From: Gonapodya prolifera JEL478 | Lineage: Eukaryota > Monoblepharomycota > Monoblepharidomycetes > Monoblepharidales > Gonapodyaceae | Reading direction: 5' to 3' | DNA length: 64,000 nucleotides | Assembly (NCBI GenBank): GCA_001574975.1 | Contig: KQ965740.1 | Location: 607,591 to 671,590 of the forward strand | Shown here: positions 43,592 through 54,887 of the stretch, piece after piece | Position numbering within the stretch: the first letter of the stretch is position 1 | How the letters are laid out: every line of letters starts with the position of its first letter | Notes under the pieces: generated by a model | Seen by the model: only the letters and a program-made list of their open reading frames with translations | Databases searched by the model: none | What the model was told of the DNA's origin: nothing | Translations under genes and position numbers: made by a program

Positions 43592-44037
43592 GCAACACAT
43601 CAGAGTGACAGCTATTCACACATTTTCATTGTAGCATTCATGATTTTCCAGTTGTATTGGACTGATGTCATTTATTATATTTTTTCAACATGGATGTTTC
43701 CATTCGTCATCCCCCCCCCCCCCCCCGCCCCCTCCTTAGTCGGCACACCTGAGCGGGAACTTGGGTTAGCTCCGGAGAAATAATTTTTCTGGTAGAGGTC
43801 TGTGTGGACCTCAGGGTGGTGCCATCGGCGGAATCTCCGCGCATCATCTGTAATAGTCTCAACAAGGGCAATGGGTACATATTCATTGGCGTTTATTCCC
43901 AAAACCTTCGGAGATCATTCATGAACCGTTCGAAAATTGAGCACGATCGTATCTCCCGCGATATAAAAGCAAGTCTTCTTCCCGCTTCCCTCATCAGTCC
44001 CACTCCATCCGTGGGACATTCGACACGACAGTCTGCA
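43592..44037. other. Spacer with poly-C tract (43711-43726) and TATA box (43962-43969)
   Basis: A run of 16 C bases follows the RTA1-like gene. TATAAAAG occurs about 75 bases before the start of the next gene at 44038. No gene was seen here. Confidence 0.5.
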
Positions 44038-45308
44038 ATGGCGGCTCCTGTTCGCCTATCCCGGCGATTCTGGCCTCTTATCCTTCTATGAGTTTTTGCT
44101 CGGGTGGCTCAAATCGCCAGCGTCTTGACTTTGTTCACCACCAACATTCCTTCACACAGCGCCATCCTCGCAATCACGGTTAGAGTTACCAACTGGGTCT
44201 ATCACAAGTACTCCGTCCTCCCCAAGAAAGCCATCAAGGATTGCTCCCCTGGAAGCTTTTGCGTGGACTCCAACGGGCCTTTTGTTCGTCTCGGGTTTCG
44301 ACAATGTCGAACATAAGGACGGCTTCGGTCTCTACTCTTTTTTTACCAATATGGACCCACAAGCTGGAAAGCTTTCCCACATTTTTCAAGTCGAATCGAT
44401 CGGGAAGTTTGCTCAAGAAGAACTGTCGAATGTCACGTTTGTCGCTGGTATGTTCATTTTGCTGCGAGGGATCTACACAGATTTCTTCCGTTCTCATCTG
44501 TATCTGATGCCTCACCGAATAGGGGACACTGTTGAGAAGTCCGACGCGACGTCACTCCTCCCCGCTGTTGACGTGACCGTGATCGTCGTTGGAGATTCAT
44601 CGGCATTCCCTTTTGACGAGTACGATTCTACATTCCTTGTCCTAGTGTCAGAAGGTGCCATCACTACAACCTCGCTCCACTCCATCCCTCTGGGCTTCTC
44701 CTTCTCCGGCCTCATCGGGAACTACGCCTTGCACGCAGACGTAACTCCCGTTGGCAGTGAAGCTCAGGGTCTGTTCGCGTACCAGATGTCCGTCACCATC
44801 GGGGGAAGTGTCACCACAAAGTTTTTCACGATTGTGGCCAGAATCATCATGAGGGTCTCACACATCCTATGAGGAAAATCGAGTTCCCGTTTATGGGTGA
44901 GTGTCTTGGTATTCGTCACAAAAACATGAACTTTGGGTATTTGTGTGCAGCCCTTTGTGCCGCTCCACTCTTCTCTCTTCCTAACATCCACAACGCCGCA
45001 CCAAACACCCCACCGATCGGCACTCAGATGGACATGGCCACCTTGTTCTGTGAGATGACTTTCATTTCGCAACTTTGTTTCCTCATCAGCTCACTTTTTG
45101 TCTTTCTTCTTCTCTCTCTCTCTCAGTCGCCATCGTCGTGATTGGCGGGTGCCTTATCAACAACATTTTCCGTGCCGTATACGACAAGCCAGCCGCAAAG
45201 GCAGAAGAGCCCAAACCGTCCCCACCACCGACACAAATCGCGTTTGAAAAGGGAGCGTACGGAGCTGAAGAGCTCGCTCACATAGCTGCAAGCATCTCAC
45301 CACGGTAA
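44038..45308 (+). CDS. Unrecognised single-pass surface protein
   Basis: A probable start at 44038 reads MAAPVRLSRRFWPLILL, signal-like, but the join to the next exon is unclear (a stop follows within a few codons and no strong donor is seen). From about 44170 the frame is well behaved: LELPTGSITSTPSSP, APLEAFAWTPTGLLFVSGFD, VTVIVVGDSSAFPFDEYDST, LVSEGAITTTSLHSIPLG and QMSVTIGGSVTTKFFTI. After further introns near 44850-44950 and 45050-45130 it ends with a membrane helix VAIVVIGGCLINNIF and a short cytosolic tail rich in Lys, Glu and Pro. It looks like a type I surface protein with a folded beta-rich outside part. I do not recognise the family. Upstream TATA at 43962 supports transcription. 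Confidence 0.5.
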
Positions 45309-46536
45309 ATAGAGCTGAGAAGACCACTATCACGATTCTTTTCTGTGTAATTACGCAGGGTGATTATTTTGTGCCACGGACTGGAGAATGTTCTTGAACG
45401 TCACGTTGCGTTCACTTCGCTCCCAGTCGGTGGGGATTGGAGAGTTATCAAAAGTTCGACAAAAGATGCATACGTTTCCTCAATCGAAACCTCCAACGTG
45501 GGAGTTTGCCGAGGTTTCATTTGTGCTCTTCATTGCTGAGCGCAAGTCGTGACGAGGAAGTTCAATTCTAAGTTCAATCTCACGCCCTCAACCGATGAGG
45601 CAATCGTAAAAGCTACTAATGGACTCGAAGAGGGTGGTGGACTCTTGCGCTTATAACTCTTCTGGACTTGCGGGTTCGGGTGCGAGTACCCTTCACTTGG
45701 TTGATGGTTGAAATTGATTACATATCTCATTGCCCGATTTCCAGGCCCTGTGCAACAAAAGACCGGGAAAACGGACAACGAAGAAGTCGGAAAGTAGAGA
45801 GAAGTACGGTGCATGGTGTACGGGGTGCTGGGTGACGCGAGAGAGGGAGTTGGGTTAGCATCGCCGGAAGCGAAATACACCAGCGGCACCACGGGTCATG
45901 TAAATTTCCTCCCGCCATCGTATTGATTCCTTCAGAAGTAAAAAGGTGGATGCACAGTGTTCTCCTCTGGCGAAGTTACGAATAACTTCTGTTCAGATGG
46001 CCGTTCTGTGGTAATTCATCCTTGGAAACAGACCGACAGCGGCCGATACGAGCGGAAGGGTGATGGGGAGTTCACTTGAGATGTACCACTCACGTTTTTC
46101 TTTACTTCCAGGACATGGCATCGCGGGTGAGGATCCGCTGCTCATTCACGGCCGATTGCACGCCACACAGTTCGTCTTGGATGCTTCACCCGCACGCGCA
46201 GTCACGAGATTGGAGTCTCAACGTTTTTTTCTCTTGTGGGCACGTGCGTCCAGACAACTGACGAAGAACGCCACTCCGCACAAGATATTCTGGCACCTGG
46301 CTTTGGGACTTCCCGACCACGGGGAATTCGCACCATCACTCCCTCCGAGAACACCGGCTGGAACGGTTATCTCTTTGGCGGAGCAACCGAAGAAGACTAC
46401 CAGAGGCTCCGGACGTTGGCGGCGAAAAAATAGAGCCGCACTGTGGACTGGCTTCACACCACGCCATTGAGTGAACCACCCCAAATCGAAAAGAAAGGAG
46501 GATCGAATCTTCGCGTTGGTGAAGGTGAAGCAGGAT
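45309..46536. other. Spacer with unresolved coding-like segments
   Basis: Between 45980 and 46433 short stretches read like exons: GRSVVIHPWKQTDSGRYERK near 46000, HGIAGEDPLLIHGRLHATQ near 46115 after a TTCCAG acceptor, and ENTGWNGYLFGGATEEDYQR to LAAKK ending near 46433. Their frames differ, so introns must join them if real. They may be 5' exons of the ankyrin/SH3 gene or a separate small gene. 45309-45950 shows nothing. Confidence 0.35.
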
Positions 46537-49500
46537 ATGATGGAGCGACAGAATGATCGTCGGGATTATGCTTACGGAAATGAGAGTGGTTGGAGTGCAG
46601 TTGGTGGAGCCCCTGTAGGGAGCATCAGCGTTGGAACACCAGTGTCGCCATTCCTTCCATCACCGCTCGCCAATTCGCCAGTGCCGCGCACGATAGGAAG
46701 GCAACTCGGACGCACGGCTATGTCGCCACACCCACACCCACACCCGCAGGCGCGTTCGCCGTTGCCACCAGCTCGAGCAAACTCCAGCATTCAAGGATAC
46801 CCCTCAGGCTCGCTCTCTTCTCACTCTCAATACCCTCCTCACACTCCGCAACCTCTACACAGCCAGTCTTCGCACCCAACGCAAGCGAATCCGAACACCG
46901 CGGCGGCGCCAACCACAAACACATCTTCAGACCCGTCCGCGAGACTCGTCATAGCAGTGGAAACGTCAAATCTACCTGCGGTGCAAAAGGCGTTAAGAGA
47001 TGGCGCGGACCCGCGGGCAAGGAAGGTTGTGGAAATCGCTGTTTCTTTTCGTTGGGGTGAAACGAAAGTCGACAGGAGGTTCGCAGAGTCAGCTATATGC
47101 TTGGCTATTAGGCAAGGAAGATTACACATTCTCAGGGTGCTCCTCGAGGCTGGTGGGTTCTTCCACGGATGGTTGAAACCGTTGCCCATTGTACTCAATA
47201 CCCAAACTCTCTAACCCGTTCCAGGCCTCGACCCCAATGACCCGGTAGACTACGTCGTCCCATCTGCTTGGAAGTCGTGGTCCTTGGACGACTGGTCCTC
47301 GCGATGGGGTGGTTCGACGACGCGGACATACTTTCCCTCAGCACTGGACTTTGCCCTTCACGACGAGCCCAACAAAATCTTCAACCGCCCCGGCGCCCTC
47401 GTCCAATTGGATAACCCATCTGTCGGGTTCGGCCAGGTCTGGGGTCGCTGGACGTGTACGCCCAGCATCGACATGGTCCGCCTCATCCTCAAGCACGGCG
47501 CACGCGTGACAGACTCCGCGGTCAGGGCTGCTGTCAGGCTCAGAGACCGACCGGCCATTGGGAGCCCATCGCGCCCGGAGTTTCTCGTCGAGCTTGAGGA
47601 GCACCAACGCGCGCTGGTCACGGGCGGACCGCACGCTGCCAGAGAGAGGCTTGCGAAGGTCATGGCGCCCACTCCATCGCCGGGTGCCGTCTTGAGGAAG
47701 GTCCGCAGTATGGGCGGTATGAACCCAGCGAACGCAGGAGCTGACGTGCAACGAGCACTCACGACCTCGGGAGGCCGTGCGTCTTTTTCGGGACATTTAG
47801 CACCCCCCGACTCCCGCGTTCCGCTCCGCAACAATGCCTCATCAGTGTCTCTCCCTTCGCTCTCACACCAGACATCCACGTCTACACTCACACCTCCGCC
47901 AATGCTCGCTCACCAGCACTCCGCGTCTTCTCTGGCCAACTCACACTCCCCAAGCCTGTCTCTCTCGCCCAACCCGGCATACTCGCCATTCTCCCCCTTC
48001 CCGTTCGCGACCCCCGCTATCGACGGCCGCATCACTCCGACACCTGCCCTCTCACCTGCCCCACAGCTGACTCCTCCTCTCGCCAACGTCGTAGGCCAAA
48101 CCCACCCAGATGACGATGCTGTAGCCACACTGGCCCACCTCCTGGAGCTCGAGCGCCGCCGCTCCCGAGCTTTGGAGACAGAGTTGGGTCGACTACGTGG
48201 GCTTGTGCGCGACCGTGATGCTCGTATCGAGGAGCTCGAAGCAGAGCGGCGCTTAGGAAACATTGGATCCCCGACGCCCGGGTCTGTGGGCGCCCTCGGC
48301 GGTCCTTCTGCAGAGCGCGAACGCGAGCACGCGACAGGAACCCCTGTGAAGGACGCCGGGAGCTTGGCCAGTCTGGGTAGTGTTGCTAACTGGTACCGCG
48401 ATATCGAGCGAGAGGCGATGCTTCCCAGTCCCAAACCCACTGCGGTGGCGAGCCCGGGGCGATCAGTTGCCGCGGCCGTTGTCGAAGCCCCTGGAGGAGC
48501 TAGGGTAACCGAGACGGTCGATGAGGTGAACGCACAATCCGCGATCGTGTTATCGAGGACACCGACGGCGCCCAGTGAAGCTGGGACCACAGGGACTAGA
48601 CCATCGGTGGAGCGGTCGCCTGCTGCGAGTGAAATTGTGGCCAAGTTGGCTGGAGTTGCAGGGACAGGGTCTGTGGAAGAAAAGGAAGGATCCCTGCAGC
48701 GGAGATCGCCCACCCCTCAAGCGGAGTCCAAGGAAGGTGCGGGACAAGCGCCTGTCGAGCAGTCCTCCGAAGTGCCCTCCACCAGCCGGCCGAGGCGCAA
48801 GTCGAGTGGACCCGGCCACTCAAGGACGAAGTCGAGTGGGTCGGAGAAGAGGCGGAGCAGGAGAAGTTCCGGAGCCACAGAGAGGGCAAAAACGCCTGTG
48901 GCTGGAGGCTCAAGCGGGAATGGAGGACCGGAGACCCCGGGAAGGGATGGGGAGACCGACGGGGAGGAGGCGGATGAGCCTCAGCCAACGGCTGTGCACA
49001 GAGTGATGTATTGTGTGTCGACATTCGTGCCCCATTTCGAGGACGAGCTGAGTTTGGCTATTGGGGACTTGGTGTTTGTCAGCTTTTCGTTTGCAGATGG
49101 TGAGTCTTGTTACCCGGTGGGGGTCCCCAGCTTTATCAGTTACTGAACACCTGTCGCATGGGAACAATATCAGGCTGGGGCACAGGCTATCACGTTGCCT
49201 CTTCGCGCTCGGGCGCATTCCCCATGGCATGTGTGGCGGCGCTCCCCAACCAAGACAGCACCATCGTCCTTCCCCCCGGAATGACAGACGGGACGCCATT
49301 CGATCCAAACAGCCTTTTCCACGCCACTGCGAACGCGGACCGCAGTTCGTCTGCCGTTGCCGTCTACGGCGACGCTGCGTCAATGCACTCTGGGGCCCCA
49401 CCGTCGTTTGCGTCATTGGGAATGGTCAGACGTCCCAGTATAGCGTACTCGATGCGGTCTGTCTCCTTGCGCGGGGCGCCCGCAGAGTCGACGAGGACCA

Positions 49501-49727
49501 CGGCTGGTGGTTTGGGGAGGCGCGGGTCGATGTCCATCAGGAGTGAAATCTACGATGACGACGGCGTGGTAGATCTGCCCCCATTGGAGTTTGATCTTGG
49601 TGGCGGTGGACGGCCCGCTCCGTGGGCCTCGCATCCAGCGGAGCAGGTTCACGTTGCAGCGCATAGTAATTTATTCAAGCCAGTGGGACCCAGGGGGGCG
49701 AGGGGAGAGCTCTCGGATAATATGTGA
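46537..49727 (+). CDS. Ankyrin-repeat and SH3 scaffold protein
   Basis: From MMERQNDRRDYAYGNE (46537) a disordered Pro/Ser/His-rich region leads to ankyrin-like units: ARLVIAVETSNLPAVQKALR (DGADPRA), AICLAIRQGRLHILRVLLEA (GGLDPND) and SIDMVRLILKHGARVTD. A very long disordered region of Ser/Pro/Thr follows, with one coiled coil (ATLAHLLELERRRSRALETE, LVRDRDARIEELEAERR near 48120-48250) and a basic Ser/Arg stretch. Near the end is an SH3 domain: VMYCVSTFVPHFEDELSLAI, GDLVFVSFSFADGWGTGYHV, SGAFPMACVA, split by an intron near 49100-49173. The layout suggests a cortical or polarity scaffold that gathers proline-motif partners. No named orthologue is apparent. The start is uncertain because upstream segments look coding. 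Confidence 0.75.
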
Positions 49728-50403
49728 CGATGGAGTCGGTCGGGGAAGTCAAGGAATTGGAAGGAGAGGAGCTAAGCGAGCGGATACGTTGGAGTTTGAC
49801 AGCAAGAGGAATGCTGCTCGGGAACATGAAGTGGGAGAGATAAACTCTGGGTCTCCAGCTAGATACCACGACCTGGCACCCGGCTCCGATGCCCTATTTA
49901 TTTGATGCACGCAAGGATGGAAATGGCGGATAGATGCACTTGGACACTTGACCACAATTTGCACAGTAACCTCACACGAACCCACTAGTGTCGTGGCATT
50001 ATTTGAAAGTATGTAACAACGATTCTCAGACGTAACATGTTTACTTGAAAGGTTGGAAGTTGGGCCCAGGCTCGGTACAAACGATCGGTCAACAGGAGAA
50101 ACGAGGGATCGCAAAGGCCACAGCGAAGTGCTTCTCACATCAGGGATGAGACACGGGATGACGACATTCCTTGCTCGTCAAGCGGAAAAGGCGACTCGGC
50201 AAGTGCAGCAGGCGATGACTCGACAAATATCTGGCCAGATCGCGACACGGATGCTGCCGCCCTTTGACGTCGAGTTTACACGTCAGTCAAGCAACCTAAG
50301 GGCTGCATATGAATCACGTCGGAAGCGATTTTTTGCCGATAATGGAGGCATCCTTTTAATCAGAGGCTACTGAAACGGGGGACATTGTCGCGCGTCGTCG
50401 CAA
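49728..50403. other. Intergenic region
   Basis: A frame at 50158-50373 (MTTFLARQAEKATRQVQQAM onward, about 70 residues, amphipathic and basic) could be a tiny gene but has no support beyond being open. The remainder holds the promoter of the GH3 gene and nothing else that I can see. Confidence 0.35.
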
Positions 50404-53400
50404 ATGAAATCGTTATCCCTTTTCGCCGCAACGGCGGCGCTCATCTTTCCTCTATCGTCGTATGCTAACTCTGGTGCGGACTTGCTAACGATACTTCCAC
50501 GGAAATTGCAATCGTGACTCAAATTCCGCACCATCAAGCATCGTATCTGCTCGGCACCCGCCCAATCGAGCCATCGGGAGACATCACCTGGGAGAACGCG
50601 ACCGTCCAGGCTCAGGCGCTAGCCGCCCAGCTCTCGGTCCAGGATAAAGTTGACCTCGCTCGCATATTGGTTGGGACGACCGTGCCTTGCTTTGTCATTC
50701 CAGAAAAGCCCCAGATCGGATTCAAAGGCTTCTGTATTCTTGATTCCGTCACCGGAGTTGGTGGCGGCTACAACAATGCCTCGACTTTTTCTGCCCCCGT
50801 GTATGTGTTTCGTCATCGTGTGGTGTGGCTGATTCCACTATCAACACTTCCACGTTTCTTTTCTATTTTTAGAAATCTCGCGGCAACTTTTGACAAAGAC
50901 CTCATGCGACAGCAAGGAGAGCTGATCGCGGAAGACCTTCGGTCCAGAGGTGTCGCCATCGCCTTGGCCCCTGTTCTTAATCTCCAACGATCCCCTGCCG
51001 GAGGCAGGAATTTTGAGTTTGCTGGTGCCGATGTGAGTTAGAACCCTCCCTAACCCCTGTCATTACCGCAAGGCCAACTCCATTTTGCTTGGTCCCACCA
51101 GCCCGTTTTGAGCAGCATCGTAAACGTCCAGCACATTCGTGGAACGCAGTCCAAAGGTGTCATGAGTGTCGCAAAGCACGTAAGTCCGCTTCCGCATTCT
51201 TTGTGAAAGGCCCATTCCAATCACTTTTCGGCCGCACCTTCAGTACATCCTCAACGAGCAAGAGCACAACCGCTTCACAGCAAACTCCGTCATTTCGCCC
51301 CGCGCATTCCACGAAGTCTATCTACGCCCTTTCAAGGCCGTGGTCGAAGCCGGCGTTGGTGCGATCATGTGCTCATACAACCCCGTTAACGGCGTCTCGT
51401 CGTGCGAAAACCCGACTACTCTGGGGATTCTCAAGTGAGCTATGCTCTCGCTGATTGCGCCAACGCGTATTCCCAACAAAACATACCCACCATTCACTTT
51501 CAGGAACGACCTAGGCTTCAAGGGCTTCGTAATGAGCGACTACGGTGCTGCAAAGAACGGCTCTGCAGCAGCTAACGCCGGCATGGACATGATCCTCACC
51601 GGCGACCCGCGATCTGCGTGGGCCAACTTGACCACTCTTGTCCAGAATGGGACTGTGCCTGAGTCGCGTCTGACCGACATGGCGACCAGGATTTTAGCGG
51701 CGTGGATCAAATTGGGTCAAGTGAGCGGACATGTTGGCACGAGAATGGCAGGGTATGTCGCTGACCTGAACCTCTTTTAGCGTGAGATCACCTTCCCACT
51801 CAGCACGCTCACTGTGACCGGTCCCACGAACACGTCCTACAAGGACCACATTCGCACCGTCGGAGCCGCTTCTTCCGTCCTGCTCAAGAACGAACAGGGC
51901 GCCCTTCCACTCACGAACGGGACACTCAAGACGGTGGCGGTGATTGGAGAGAACGCAATGCCGCACGTGACAGAGCTCAACAGGTGCTTGAACAATGTTT
52001 TTACAACGTGCATTGATGGTGCGTTGAGGGTGTTTTCTTTGATCGCATTGGACGGTTCTTGTAACGCTTGCGGTTATTTTTGGTGCAGGTCATGTCGCAC
52101 TTGGGTGGGGTTCAGGAACGACAAAGTTCCCGTACCTCGTGGACCCACTGACTGCGATCACCGAGAAGGCTAGCGCTCGCAAGTGAGTATTACACCCGAG
52201 CACATTTCGAACGCCAGCACGCTCACTGCTTGTTTCACTCTAGCATCACGGTCGTTTCGACATCCGATCATGCACTGGGTGAGTTCTACGCGATGTCGTG
52301 GGGAGCAGAAGCGATCGTGTTTACAGAGAGTCCTCGTAGCCGCTCCTACTGCCAAGAAAGCCGATATCGCGGTAGTGTTTGTGTTTGCGTCCAGCGGCGA
52401 AGGGTAGGTCCACTCCCATGCTGCATTTTCGAAGTTGCATCCGCTCACTGCATGCGCATCACACCGTGCCTTCAAGAGCCAACCCGCCGTTCCAGCCCGT
52501 GCAGGGACACTACGGCGACCGGTACGATCTCAAGCTGTGGCAGAACGGAGATGCGTTGGTGAAGTCGGTCGCTGATGTGCAAAAGACCGTGGTGGTCATT
52601 ACTGGGGTGAGTTTGAATTGCGTCTGTTTGGGTTCTTTTCCGATCCGACGATTTGTTCTGGTTGTTGTACATAGCCTGGTGCAGTTGATATGCCGTGGAT
52701 TCACCATCCCAACGTCGTCGGAGTGGTACGTTTCGGTGATCTTTGATCAAAGTAAATCGCTATACTCACTGCAATTAATTGTGCACATAGATTCATTCAA
52801 TGTTCCCAGGACAGGAGAGCGGAAACGCCATCGCTGATGTCCTTTTCGGCGACGTGAACCCTTCAGGACGGTTGCCATTCACGATCGCCGAGTCGCGCGA
52901 GCATTACGCAGCGGACGTTGATTATACTGGACTCACAATTGAGTACAAGGAGGGAACGTTGATCGATTAGTGAGTGTCGTCCGTGCTTCCTTTCATTTGA
53001 ATCAAATGCTGACCAAACATTGTGATTGTTAGTCGTTGGTTCGAGGCACGCGGCAAAAGCCCGTTGTTTGCCTTTGGGCACGGCTTGTCGTACACGACGT
53101 TCCAGTACTCCCAGATCACCGTCACAGCACCCTCGTCGGACAGCGCTGCGTTCACGCTACTCGTTACCATCACCAACACCGGCAATGTAGCTGGGCACGA
53201 AGTCGTTCAGCTGTACGTGCAATTGCCCGAACACACGTGCCCCAAGCAAGGGTGCGCAAAGGAATTGCGAGACTTTGAGCGGATCTCCTTGGTGCCCCAC
53301 GAAAGCCGCATTGTGAGGTTTAGGCTCTACAAAGATGATCTCTCGTACTACGACGAGTCGAAGGGAAGCTGGGCGCTTCCGTTTGGTGATTTTTGTGTGT

Positions 53401-53453
53401 CGATCGGAGCGTCGTCCTCCGATATTCGGTCTACCGCTACCTTTACGATGTGA
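50404..53453 (+). CDS. Secreted GH3 beta-glucosidase-like enzyme
   Basis: The start [20 protein letters not shown] is a signal peptide. GH3 landmarks follow over about a dozen exons: [100 protein letters not shown] and [15 protein letters not shown], where the Asp of SDY is the expected nucleophile. Then come [14 protein letters not shown], the second domain ([31 protein letters not shown]) and the fibronectin-III-like end [39 protein letters not shown]. This is a complete three-domain GH3 enzyme releasing glucose from beta-glucosides outside the cell. Most GH3 enzymes have SDW at the nucleophile; here it is SDY, which may tune specificity. Confidence 0.88.
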
Positions 53454-53674
53454 TGGGTGGGAATGTGGCGAGAAGCTCGATCTATACTGTAATTAATTGG
53501 CGAGAAACCAATATGAATGTTTTTGTGGATGAAAGTTCGCACTACCCTGGGCCTTGGTCGGGTTGCGGTCGTGGGTGTTTTCAGGGACGAAAATCTCCTC
53601 TGAGTGATTGAACACTCATCCCCCATCGTCAGGCGGTGGAAAAGGGTCTGAAAAACCAGGTTTTTTAGTACGAA

Positions 53675-54738
53675 GTCCGAAGCGGATTTTCCGTTGATTT
53701 CCCGCCACCACTAAACCCTCAAATCTGCACCCCCTTTTATCCGAGTTTTTATTCAAAATTTATTCATCTGCATAAATCTGGCAGTGAATAGGGGTTTAAA
53801 TTAGTGAGGACATTTCAGAGCGTTGAATAGTTTGTGTACCTCTCGTTCACATGTCATGCATAATCATCCCCGCCCCCTCTTGTACGCCCGTATGACGCAG
53901 CGATAGCACAATAAATAGGTGAGCTTGAAACTGGGTTGCGGCCGCGGCAGATGGTACGGTGATCAAGTCTGGAGACAGTAGACGGCAGACTTATGCTGTC
54001 AGATGAACACTCAGCAGCAGTCGTATTAGACGCATGTGATCCAGCACAAACATACAGCGACAATCCTTCAGCTTGTTGCCAAACTGGTCCTTCCCGAATG
54101 TCACCATATCACCCCTGCTTGTCTCCCTGACCGGCTGCCAATCTGATCTGAAACTTCGAGAAACGCCCAAGGTTCGAGCAGAATCGAAGACCGCTACACG
54201 GCGATGCAGCTGCTTAATAAATGCTGTAGCTCTCACGACGTCTTCCGTCCCCATCACCTTCCAGTTTGGGCCGTCGGTGTAGCAAACCCAATGAGGTCCC
54301 AAATACAAATTCAGTTGACGCCTTGACCCCCGCCTCTCTTCACTTGCGTGTGACCTGACTTGCAGTCTCTAATCATGTACATCATTCTCGTGGCAATGTG
54401 AAGTGCAAACAACACGGGAATCCTGGCATGCAGCCTGTAGGATAAGCACTGTCAACTGGTATAGCCAGCAAGCAGCACGAGTGCACAGAGACAGCGTTTG
54501 TTGGTCATTGGTGCATTGGTGAAGAAGGGCGTCCAGGCAGAGGCACTCGACAATTCTAAAACTCGATGCGCTCCTTGAAATTGAACCCCATACTCAACAC
54601 GGAGGCTGCGCACAGATTAAACCCCTATTTCACCGTCAGATTTATGCTGATGAATAAATTTTGAATTAAAACTCGAATAAAAAGGGGTGCAGATTTGAGG
54701 GTTCAATGGTGGCGGGAATTCAACGGTAAAAGCGGACG
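53675..54738. mobile_element. Foldback element with ~120-base terminal inverted repeats
   Basis: The left arm, about 53675-53801, and the right arm, about 54614-54738, are inverted copies. Key shared stretches are TCCCGCCACCA, ACCCTCAAATCTGCACCCC, ATTCAAAATTTATTCATC and AGGGGTTTAA. The arms match at roughly nine positions in ten. The total length of just over 1 kb and the long arms fit a non-autonomous DNA transposon or foldback/MITE-like element. I could not find a convincing target-site duplication, so the outer edges are approximate. The interior carries one unidentified frame (53991-54308, minus) and no recognisable transposase. Confidence 0.7.
53991..54308 (-). CDS. Unidentified ORF inside the foldback element
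   Basis: A 105-residue frame starts MYLGPHWVCYTDGPNWKVMG and includes DVVRATAFIKQLHRRVAVFD, FRSDWQPVRETSRGDMVTFG and GNKLKDCRCMF. The composition is protein-like, with charged and aromatic residues well mixed, yet there is no known domain and no DDE-type transposase motif. It may be a captured host gene piece, a relic of the element's own protein, or chance. Confidence 0.3.
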   Translation of the reverse strand: MYLGPHWVCYTDGPNWKVMGTEDVVRATAFIKQLHRRVAVFDSARTLGVSRSFRSDWQPVRETSRGDMVTFGKDQFGNKLKDCRCMFVLDHMRLIRLLLSVHLTA

Positions 54739-54792
54739 TGTGTGGGAGGCGTGACAAGGGTTTTCAGCACCGGCGTATCCTCCCGCGGAATC

Positions 54793-54800
54793 TATAAAAG
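54793..54800 (+). promoter_or_regulatory. TATA box of the 7TM gene
   Basis: TATAAAAG lies about 90 bases before the start codon at 54888, just outside the right arm of the foldback element. Confidence 0.55.
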
Positions 54801-54887
54801 CGTCTCTCGCAAGTGGCGAACAGTAGTCCCGGCCTCCGAAATACCCCGTGACATCGATCGCATCTCCGTACGCCAGGCATCTGCGCA

